Assembly: GCA_016932965.1 (NCBI GenBank) | Contig: JAFGBW010000233.1 | Span: 1 to 31,755, forward strand | Length of the DNA stretch: 31,755 nucleotides | Direction of reading: 5' to 3' | From: Candidatus Auribacterota bacterium | GTDB lineage: Bacteria; Auribacterota; JAFGBW01 | In this document: positions 16,482 through 23,383 of the stretch, one piece after another | Layout of the letters: each line of letters starts with the position of its first letter | Position numbering within the stretch: the first letter of the stretch is position 1 | Position numbers and translations under genes: made by a program | Notes under the pieces: generated by a model | Databases searched by the model: none | Told to the model about the DNA's origin: nothing | What the model saw: only the letters and a program-made list of their open reading frames with translations

Positions 16482-18091
16482 ACCAATCCCATCCTAGTTT
16501 AGTGTATAAAAGGATCATCTCCGGAATTCTGATTTTTTCTTTCATCTGGCTGGGCCCTGTGACGGGATTGAATGCCGCCCAAACCAGTTTTGCTGAAGTC
16601 ACCGCCTATCTGGACGCCGGCGGAGACAGCTATCAGTATCAGAGCATGCGGTTTTTGTATGGCCGGCTGGATAAAGGCCTGAATCAATTGAGGGATTGGG
16701 TATTGAATCTGGCTCCCATGATGCAGCCCAAGCAACGTTCTTCAGTCGAATCCGTCTATCGGGTGCTCAAGCATTTCCTGGATGCAAGCGGGATCGAAGA
16801 ACTGTCAGGTTACGGCATGAGTTCCATCGAAAAAAACCCCGGTTTTTTTATGAATAAAACCGTGTTGTACAAGGGCAAATCCAAGGATACCGGGATGCTC
16901 TGGTCGCTCTTTGGCAAAGAAAATCATGCCTTAAACATTCTGAATATGCTGCCGGTCAATTGTATGGCAGCCACTTCTTTTGAATTAAACCTCAAGGAAT
17001 TCTGGTCCCATCTTATGACGATCCCGAAAGACCCGAATCATCCGGATTCAACACCCTGGCAGGATGTTTTTGTAAAAAAATTTATGGAAGTCACCCAGAC
17101 CCCGCTGGAAAAAGTCCTGGATTCCCTGGGGAATGAATACGGTTTTTGTCTGTTCATGGATGATTCCCAGAAAAGGACTTTGCAGATAGATCCCCAGAAT
17201 TCCCTTTCCCTCCCGGATATCGCTTTGGCTTTGATGATCAAAATCAAAGACGATACCCTTTATCAGGTCATCGGAACCCTGTTGGGTCCCAATCCGGCCA
17301 TTTCTGAAATCGATATGCCGAATTTTAAAATGAAAAGCCTGGCCCTGCCTGTTCCAATCCCTGTTAAACTGGTCCCCTCCATTGCCTGTTGCAGGGATTA
17401 TCTGATTTTGGGAACCTCAGATTCTCTGGTCCAGGAACTGATGAACATCCATCATAAGGAATCCAAAGGCCTGGTCTCTTCCAAGGATTTTATTTCCTTA
17501 TCCGAAGGGATTTCCTCAGAAGGGGTGCATTTCTACTATTTAAATTCCAGGCTAAGCGGCATGGTTTCAGACGTTCTTCAGCAAATTTCCTCGAATCCGA
17601 AACTTTCTTCCGCCATGCCTCCGGGATTGACTGCACGCCTGGCCGGGCTGGCCAATCTGGGCTTTTCGTTTACCGTTTCCAAAAGGACAGAAGAGGCTTT
17701 TGCTTCAACGGGCTGGAGCGATTCCTCAACCGGAATATTTTCCATGAATCCTTTGATGATCACGGCTGTCATAGGACTCTTAGTTGCCATCGGCGTTCCG
17801 GGATTCATCAAGGCCAGGGACAAATCCAGGCTGAGAAATATCCGCTCCAATCTCAGAACGATACAAATCGCAAAAGAAAGATGGGCAGCGGAAAATAACA
17901 AGTCCACAGGTGATCCGGTGGATTTAAAGGATTTGTCCCCTTACTTTCCCTTGAAATCACTTAAAAACGTATCCGGAGAAATTTATCAGCCCAATCCCGT
18001 GGGAACCGAACCCTGTGCCATGTTGAGCCAAAAAATCGGAAAACACAATGCGGGTTCGGAATTCAAACTCTCTGATCCCCTGATGGATTGA
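16478..18091 (+). CDS. Exported DUF3352-like protein fused to a C-terminal pilin-like domain
   Basis: 537 residues. The signal peptide or anchor spans about 11-34, ending near LNAA. A long middle (about 35-410) resembles DUF3352-type exported proteins; that match is by style and is tentative. A C-terminal piece (about 424-523) has the layout of a type IV pilin or pseudopilin. It has a hydrophobic helix (MITAVIGLLVAIGVPGFIKA), basic residues, SNLRTIQIAKERWAAEN, then DLSPYFP and a GEIYQPNPVGTEP loop. That order is typical of prepilins in PVC-type bacteria, but here it sits inside a protein with no FTLIE leader. The start overlaps the ferritin-like gene by ATGA and has AAGGA upstream. Function unknown. 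Confidence 0.7.
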   Translation: MNQSHPSLVYKRIISGILIFSFIWLGPVTGLNAAQTSFAEVTAYLDAGGDSYQYQSMRFLYGRLDKGLNQLRDWVLNLAPMMQPKQRSSVESVYRVLKHFLDASGIEELSGYGMSSIEKNPGFFMNKTVLYKGKSKDTGMLWSLFGKENHALNILNMLPVNCMAATSFELNLKEFWSHLMTIPKDPNHPDSTPWQDVFVKKFMEVTQTPLEKVLDSLGNEYGFCLFMDDSQKRTLQIDPQNSLSLPDIALALMIKIKDDTLYQVIGTLLGPNPAISEIDMPNFKMKSLALPVPIPVKLVPSIACCRDYLILGTSDSLVQELMNIHHKESKGLVSSKDFISLSEGISSEGVHFYYLNSRLSGMVSDVLQQISSNPKLSSAMPPGLTARLAGLANLGFSFTVSKRTEEAFASTGWSDSSTGIFSMNPLMITAVIGLLVAIGVPGFIKARDKSRLRNIRSNLRTIQIAKERWAAENNKSTGDPVDLKDLSPYFPLKSLKNVSGEIYQPNPVGTEPCAMLSQKIGKHNAGSEFKLSDPLMD

Positions 18092-18163
18092 TAGAGTACT
18101 TTAAATAATACAATGGATGACTTTCTCTCTTTCCCGGATACGAGATTGAAGCAATAGTAATTT

Positions 18164-18280
18164 CACCACGAAGAGCACGGAGGATAAAAAAAGTTGTGAG
18201 TGTTGAGTTAAAGATCTCATCCTTCCAACTCATAACTCAAAAATCACAATTCCAATTTCTTCGTGTCCTCCGTGCGAATC
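18164..18280. repeat. Imperfect palindromic intergenic element (CACGAAG/GCACGGAGGA type)
   Basis: Nested inverted repeats fill the gap after the DUF3352-like gene. GCACGGAGGA (18175-18184) pairs with TCCTCCGTGC (18266-18275), TTGTGA (18194-18199) with TCACAA (18244-18249), and TTGAGTTA (18203-18210) with TAACTCAA (18233-18240). Together they could make a ~100-nt hairpin. The arms resemble other intergenic repeats in the window, which suggests a MITE-like family. The element lies between convergent genes and might also serve as a bidirectional stop. Confidence 0.65.
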
Positions 18281-18330
18281 ATTTGCCCATTTCAGTAATG
18301 ATTTCCTCAGAATCCCATGATTTTCATCAA

Positions 18331-21183
18331 TCATGAAGAAACTAAAATCCCCATGTGGTGCACGAATTGATCCAATCCGAATGATCTATTCCTGGAAACG
18401 GGTTTTATTAAAACAGAACTTTCCAGTGCATGAATCCAGGATTCGATTCCTTGAGGGCTGTTGTCAATCATCTCATCATTTTGGAAATAGTTTTCCCAGG
18501 CTGAACTAAAATGGAAAAGGATTTGTGTTTCCGGAAGCAATTGATCCTGTTCGCCCGTTATAATGAGTTCCCCTGCTGCATGCAGCCGGCTGATATCCCC
18601 GATCATCCTGGCCAGGACCTGGTTTCGCACTGAAACTGTTTTGATCCTGCCTGACTGATACCGGTTGAATATCATCGAGGCGGTTTTTACGATCGGGTCC
18701 TCAGATCCCGCCGCAGAAGCAATATATTCCTCCGAGCAGGCGATGATTCCTTCTGTTCCAACAGTTGTTTTAGCTCTTTTTTCCGGATCCATCTTCAATC
18801 CAAGTGTAAAAAGAAAATGAAAATATTCACTGAACGCTGATTCGACATCAGTGCCTAACACACTCAAAATAATATTATCCATCAACTCATCAATGATCTT
18901 TCTGAATTCCGCCACTTTGTCTGCGGGGAATTTTTTTTCCGGGTCAATATAGTGTTCAAAGACTCCCAAAAGGACCTCATAATTCGTGTTCCCGTACTTA
19001 GCAATTCTATCTTTCACCAGATTATAACAGCTTTCAAAAGCAGGGTTTTCCGGTTCATCTCCTTTCTCAACCTGCCGGTGGTATTCATGCATCTGAAGTC
19101 TAAGCCGTCCTCCGATATTATCGGAAAAAACAGAAAGCAGCGGAATCCATAATGCCGCGACAGACCAGGTGTCTTTCTTGTCGTTCAATTCAGGAACCCA
19201 TACCCATTCAGGCGCCATCAGGGACATGGTGCCCACGGCCCGTCCCGGGAAAAAATACCGGGATAACGTCAGTATTCTTGAAAAACCGAAATCAATGAGT
19301 TCCAGTCCCGATTTCATGCCGAAGAGGATGTTGGCTGGTTTGGGATCTCCGTGAATAACCCCCATCTGATGCAGGCTATGGTACATCCCGACCATCTGCA
19401 TGCAGACCAGCCGGGCATTTTTAAAGAGAGTCTTCATTCTTTCAGAACCCAGAAGAACGGCTTCCTGCAGGATCCCCCACACCAAAAACTGGAGTTCCTC
19501 CGGTTCCAGTTGAACCCGGAGCGTTTGATCTGCAGGACTTATTTCGGCAGATACAATTTTCGGCAAGATGTCCTGCAGCAAACTGATTTCCCGAACGATC
19601 CTGATATTCTCTTCCCTGTCTTCTGTTTCACTCAGATGTTGGATTTTTGATTCCAGTTTCGTCCGGATCAGCGTCAACAGTTTTAGCCGGATCTCATCAG
19701 AAGGAATTTTTCCCTGGAGAAGTAAAACAGACAACTGTTTCAGTTCCTCCATCTGTGATAAAATCAATCCGGCTTCTTTGGCCATGAAATCAGAATTATA
19801 AACAGAGTCCGGATCACTCTCCACATAACGGTGCATCTGGAAAGCAAAATGCCGGCCATCGGAATATTCAAGAAGCGGATGAACGAACGCGTACAAGTAG
19901 GGGTTCTCCCTTCTGACGTGACGGATGAATGTTTGAACCAGATATTCATTAAACATGATTTTAAAAGACTCTGACAATTCCCAGTCGGATTTATTAACGG
20001 CCCTGGGAAAAGGGATGACGAATCTCTCACCTCTTGTAAATGCTTGGTCTTTTTTGAAGATCACGTCGTCCGTAAACTCTATCAGATAATAGGTCCGGGT
20101 CCCGCCCTGATTGGCCCGGATGATCCTGATTTTACCCTGTGAAGCCAGAAATAAGATTCTCCGGTATCTCTGGGTCAGCTGGAGAAACTCGTTCCTGAGA
20201 GGGGTGATGTATTGATCCAAAAGACGGGTTTTTATCCCGTCAATGACAGCGTCCATTGTTTCAGGCCGGACTTCCTGGGATAGTTTGAATTTCCGCGCAG
20301 CATCGGTTATGGTCCGGACGTTTTCCGGCTGGTCTTTACGGGACAGGGCCTGTAAAAGCTCGTTGAATGCAATCCCGTGTTTTTCCAGAAGTCTTATTTC
20401 AACCAGGGACCGGATGGACGCATGGGGTCTTTTTTCCAGTTCAAGCAGTTCGGATTCCATATTGTTAAGAGCCGCCTCTTCTTTGAACTCCTGCGTATCG
20501 TAAACGTCCTCTTTGATCATGGTGCCTGCGGCTTCTTCTTCCAGCATTTGAATAAAATGATTCAGCGGTGGGTCTATTCCGGATTCTAATAAAGAGGCAT
20601 TCTGAAATCCGGGGTTGGTTTCTTCCTCATCTTCAGGTTCATCAGGCAGATCCGAAAGCAGGAGTTCAAAAGAATCAAGTTCAGTAAATTCATGGATAAA
20701 AAACCAGCATAAGGCATTGGAAAACTTCAAAAGAACCGATGTTTTTTTATTCAAAACCGAACAGATGTTTTTCATGACCGGATCGATCTCTGCCCCGCTT
20801 TTTTCCAAAATGGGCAGAACATTTCTGATGATTTGGGCTATCTCGACGGTTGAAGAAAGATTGACGGCATTTTCTGCTAGAGGAGCATGCTGATCAAAAA
20901 GCTCAGATTCCCTCAACTTGATCTGATCCAGGACAATCAGGAACAGAGCAGTCAGTGCGGTTTGGATTTGGGCAGTAGAAGTCTCCTCCATTTCATCGGT
21001 CTGGCTGAAAAGGGCAATGAGTGTCGCTTCATAAGGATTGGCAAATGAATGTTCAGAATTTGACGTTTGCGATTTGGCAACGCTTTTTGGGGCAAGATAA
21101 TACCCTGACAGATCATCCGGTATACCATAAGCAAAAAAAAAGAGAAAAAGCAGAATCGATATCAATCGGCTGAAATTTTTCAT
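18331..21183 (-). CDS. Exported protein kinase-like protein, 950 residues
   Basis: A signal peptide (about 1-20, LISILLFLFFFAYG) is followed by YYLAPKS and a helical, acidic N-terminal region (about 45-340). The kinase fold spans about 360-700. The C-lobe is clear: VIHGDPKPANILF (D613, K615, N618 in the HRD-loop positions), LIDFGFSR (D631 of DFG), GTMSLMAPEW (activation segment and APE) and KKDTWSVAALW (helix F Asp). The N-lobe is divergent, with Arg in RFVIPFPRAV where the beta3 Lys might be. About 130 residues are inserted between the lobes. A ~250-residue C-terminal region has no recognised domain. Protein kinases with export signals are rare in bacteria. It stands alone, divergent from the pseudopilin genes. 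Substrate unknown. Confidence 0.78.
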   Translation of the reverse strand: MKNFSRLISILLFLFFFAYGIPDDLSGYYLAPKSVAKSQTSNSEHSFANPYEATLIALFSQTDEMEETSTAQIQTALTALFLIVLDQIKLRESELFDQHAPLAENAVNLSSTVEIAQIIRNVLPILEKSGAEIDPVMKNICSVLNKKTSVLLKFSNALCWFFIHEFTELDSFELLLSDLPDEPEDEEETNPGFQNASLLESGIDPPLNHFIQMLEEEAAGTMIKEDVYDTQEFKEEAALNNMESELLELEKRPHASIRSLVEIRLLEKHGIAFNELLQALSRKDQPENVRTITDAARKFKLSQEVRPETMDAVIDGIKTRLLDQYITPLRNEFLQLTQRYRRILFLASQGKIRIIRANQGGTRTYYLIEFTDDVIFKKDQAFTRGERFVIPFPRAVNKSDWELSESFKIMFNEYLVQTFIRHVRRENPYLYAFVHPLLEYSDGRHFAFQMHRYVESDPDSVYNSDFMAKEAGLILSQMEELKQLSVLLLQGKIPSDEIRLKLLTLIRTKLESKIQHLSETEDREENIRIVREISLLQDILPKIVSAEISPADQTLRVQLEPEELQFLVWGILQEAVLLGSERMKTLFKNARLVCMQMVGMYHSLHQMGVIHGDPKPANILFGMKSGLELIDFGFSRILTLSRYFFPGRAVGTMSLMAPEWVWVPELNDKKDTWSVAALWIPLLSVFSDNIGGRLRLQMHEYHRQVEKGDEPENPAFESCYNLVKDRIAKYGNTNYEVLLGVFEHYIDPEKKFPADKVAEFRKIIDELMDNIILSVLGTDVESAFSEYFHFLFTLGLKMDPEKRAKTTVGTEGIIACSEEYIASAAGSEDPIVKTASMIFNRYQSGRIKTVSVRNQVLARMIGDISRLHAAGELIITGEQDQLLPETQILFHFSSAWENYFQNDEMIDNSPQGIESWIHALESSVLIKPVSRNRSFGLDQFVHHMGILVSS

Positions 21184-21191
21184 GATAGATA

Positions 21192-21219
21192 TTTATACCA
21201 TATCGAAGAGAAAAATCAA
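21192..21219 (-). promoter_or_regulatory. Kinase gene promoter, predicted leaderless transcript
   Basis: On the reverse strand TTGATT (21219-21214), a 16-bp spacer and TATAAA (21197-21192) form a good promoter. Transcription should begin near 21185, two bases from the ATG at 21183, leaving no room for a ribosome binding site. ATGGTATAA around the -10 is shared with the GNAT gene promoter. Confidence 0.55.
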
Positions 21220-21337
21220 GAGCTCGGGCTGCATGATTCCGTCCTTAAAAAAGGTAATAAAAAATACAATCCTTGATCTTAAAATAGATATACATAAAAG
21301 GAAGAATATGGTATATATAATGCGGGGAATTGAAGGT

Positions 21338-21934
21338 ATGGGGAAAAAAGGTTTCACTTTAATCGAAATCACTTCTGCTTTGTTGATTTTTGCAATAGGC
21401 GGAACGATAGCGATGTCGGTTTTCACTGTTGCCCAGTCAAACCGGGCCGGACTGGAACAAAGCACAGAAGCAACGATCATTGCCAATAATCTACTGCAGA
21501 CCCTTGTGTTAAAAACCCAGACTGACCCCGCATTCAGTAATACCATCAATAATCCGGCCAATCACAACACCTGGAACCCGCCTCAACCCGGCACTCCGGC
21601 GTATTTTACCATCGGTGCTCAGCAGTGGAACAGTAACGGGAGTCTTTCAACTTCACGGGGCATCACCGTATACAATTGTTCATGTAATTACGGGGTTGGT
21701 CTTTACGAATGGCGCTTTATCATCAATCAAAGCGATGTGGACATCAATCCCAGGCTGGATATCGAACGAATCAGAGTAAATGGCACCTTTCTTAATCCTT
21801 TAGATCCTTTGGGAAAGCTGGGTCTGACTTTTTCAAATTTTTCAATCAAGATCCTGACAGTCGAAGTCAGCTGGCCCAATACCCTTATACCGGCTGAGAG
21901 AAGAAACGTGGTTTTATCCTCGGTGGTGATATAA
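21338..21934 (+). CDS. Type II/IV pseudopilin, PilV/GspI-like
   Basis: 198 residues from ATG 21338. MGKKG|FTLIEI is a class III (prepilin peptidase) signal with Glu at +5 of the mature chain. The N-terminal hydrophobic helix follows (SALLIFAIGGTIAMSVFTVA), and then a globular domain rich in Asn, Pro and Thr. The position before a PilW/GspJ-like and a PilX/GspK-like gene fits a minor pilin set that primes a type IV pilus or type II secretion fibre. The reading frame stays open to 21182, but the FTLIE leader decides the start; GAAGG lies immediately before it. A TATAAT at 21316-21321 preceded by ATATGGTATA may be the promoter. No assembly ATPase, platform protein or secretin is in the window. 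Confidence 0.8.
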   Translation: MGKKGFTLIEITSALLIFAIGGTIAMSVFTVAQSNRAGLEQSTEATIIANNLLQTLVLKTQTDPAFSNTINNPANHNTWNPPQPGTPAYFTIGAQQWNSNGSLSTSRGITVYNCSCNYGVGLYEWRFIINQSDVDINPRLDIERIRVNGTFLNPLDPLGKLGLTFSNFSIKILTVEVSWPNTLIPAERRNVVLSSVVI

Positions 21935-21958
21935 CAAATTAAGAATTGAGAATTGAGA

Positions 21959-22894
21959 ATGATAAATAAAAACAAACCTGCTTTTACCCTCATTGAGCTG
22001 ATGCTGTCCATGGTGCTGTTTACCGTCATTGGTTTTTCCCTGTACCAGATGTTCAATGTCATGACCGTTACCCAGACAAAAGCCCTGGGGATGAACCGGT
22101 TAAAGACCGAAGGGTACCAGATACTGGACAAGCTGGCCCAGGAAGTGGAACAGGCTGTGGGGGGAGAATATTATCTTTATCATACAGGAACTCCGATTCA
22201 GGCCTATACCTACAATACGACACCCCCTGTTCCAGACAGACTGCCGTATGACATGGAATTCCGCTGTTTTAACCGGGTCAACAGTACCTCAGCCGGCCCT
22301 CTTTTTTATGATCCTCCGTACAATGCCAATCCGGAGTTCCCCCAGCCTGCAAAATCAAATGTCCAGCAGCTTTTTTTCACACGGGTTGAATATCAATTTT
22401 CATATACGGCAGATAAGATCATCCCCTGGGACAATGATCCTTTATCTGAAAGGATCATCTATCTGGATCAAAATCATACCCTCACCCTGTGTGCTAGAAC
22501 AGAACACGTTGCAAGCGGAGATACTAATATTGTGGAAGGAATGGCTGATCCGGCGAATGTGAATAACTTCGGAACAACCAAACTCGCTGACAATATCTAC
22601 AACATTGAATATCTTTTCTGGGGGAATTCCAATACGGATTGGGACAATTACACCACTGTGACAGGAGACAGCAATGCGCCTTTGACTGAATGGGATTCCA
22701 CCGTAGATTTCCCCTCCGGTGCTGATACCAGCGTTCATCAGATCGGAGAACTGCCCAAAGCCATGAAAATAGTTTTAACCCTGGCCTATGACAGGATAAA
22801 TGACCGGGTCATTTCTCTGGACAATAGTTATACGGACAGCCCCAGCGATCTGCTGGTATTTGAAAAAGTAATCCTGTTTAAACATAAAAACTAA
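21959..22894 (+). CDS. Type II/IV pseudopilin, PilW/GspJ-like
   Basis: 311 residues from ATG 21959. MINKNKPA|FTLIELMLSMVLFTVIG is a prepilin leader with Ala rather than Gly at the cleavage site, followed by the hydrophobic helix and ILDKLAQEVEQAVGG. The large C-terminal domain (about 80-311) is Asn/Thr-rich and probably extracytoplasmic. An in-frame TTG at 21953 adds two residues; ATG is preferred. It lies 24 bp after the PilV-like gene in a stretch of AGAATTG repeats. The next pseudopilin-type gene is separated from it by an inserted GxxExxY gene. Confidence 0.78.
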   Translation: MINKNKPAFTLIELMLSMVLFTVIGFSLYQMFNVMTVTQTKALGMNRLKTEGYQILDKLAQEVEQAVGGEYYLYHTGTPIQAYTYNTTPPVPDRLPYDMEFRCFNRVNSTSAGPLFYDPPYNANPEFPQPAKSNVQQLFFTRVEYQFSYTADKIIPWDNDPLSERIIYLDQNHTLTLCARTEHVASGDTNIVEGMADPANVNNFGTTKLADNIYNIEYLFWGNSNTDWDNYTTVTGDSNAPLTEWDSTVDFPSGADTSVHQIGELPKAMKIVLTLAYDRINDRVISLDNSYTDSPSDLLVFEKVILFKHKN

Positions 22895-22932
22895 TAGAGG
22901 ATTAAGTCTTTAAGTGAAAAATTGTTATTTTA

Positions 22933-22960
22933 TCGCGCAGAGGCTTGAGGGGCGCAGAGA
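22933..22960 (+). repeat. Left inverted repeat of the GxxExxY cassette
   Basis: A 28-base GC-rich sequence (TCGCGCAGAGGC, then a short variable centre, then GGGGCGCAGAGA) ends exactly at the GxxExxY start codon. Its reverse complement recurs at 23348-23374, 9 bp after the gene stops. Confidence 0.8.
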
Positions 22961-23338
22961 ATGATTGAAAATGAGATAGGCACGATCATTGTTGAAACAG
23001 CCATTGCGATACATCGAGAATTAGGTCCGGGTTTAATGGAAACCGTATATGAAGTGGTCTTGTATGATGCTTTAAAAAGAAAAGGTTTGAAAATAGAACG
23101 ACAAGTCTCTGTTCCAATTACATATCAAGACATAAAATTTGAAGAGGGATTCAGGGCTGATCTTATAGTTGAGAACAAAGTGATTGTTGAATTAAAATCA
23201 GTTGAATCAATTATCGCAGCCCATAAGAAACAATTGCAAACATATCTTCGGTTAACTGGATGCAAGTTAGGATACATATTGAATTTCGGAGAAGAATTAA
23301 TGAAGAATGGAATCTCAAGATCGGTTAACAAGTTATAA
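22961..23338 (+). CDS. GxxExxY protein (PDDEXK-type nuclease fold)
   Basis: 125 residues. The family-naming motif GPGLMETVYE (22-31) is present. The restriction-nuclease-like core is FRADLIVENKVIVELKSV, with D67, E77 and K79 as candidate metal-binding residues, then HKKQLQTYL and LGYILNFG. GxxExxY proteins belong to the PDDEXK superfamily; their biological role is not established. The gene starts directly at the edge of a GC-rich inverted repeat, so part of its translation signal must lie within that repeat. Its wording looks AT-richer than the flanking pseudopilin genes, consistent with recent arrival. Confidence 0.88.
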   Translation: MIENEIGTIIVETAIAIHRELGPGLMETVYEVVLYDALKRKGLKIERQVSVPITYQDIKFEEGFRADLIVENKVIVELKSVESIIAAHKKQLQTYLRLTGCKLGYILNFGEELMKNGISRSVNKL

Positions 23339-23347
23339 AGAAATAGT

Positions 23348-23374
23348 TCTCTGCGCCCCTGCGCCTCTGCGCGA
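23348..23374 (-). repeat. Right inverted repeat of the GxxExxY cassette
   Basis: The reverse complement reads TCGCGCAGAGGC, GCA, then GGGGCGCAGAGA. It matches the left copy at both ends and differs only in a 3-4-base centre. It ends 9 bp before the start of the PilX/GspK-like gene. Confidence 0.8.
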
Positions 23375-23383
23375 GAACACGAA

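Larger units (their letters stand above)
22933..23374 (+). mobile_element. Putative inverted-repeat-bounded GxxExxY cassette
   Basis: The unit is about 440 bp: left repeat, one gene, right repeat. It sits between two pseudopilin-type genes that would normally be adjacent. No transposase or clear target duplication is visible, so mobility is inferred from the repeats, the gene family and the local AT-richer coding sequence. Confidence 0.45.

Noticed and set aside
21182-21337. N-terminal extension of the first pseudopilin gene (52 extra codons)
   Set aside because: The FTLIE prepilin leader must be close to the N-terminus, and the extension overlaps the divergent promoter region of the kinase gene.
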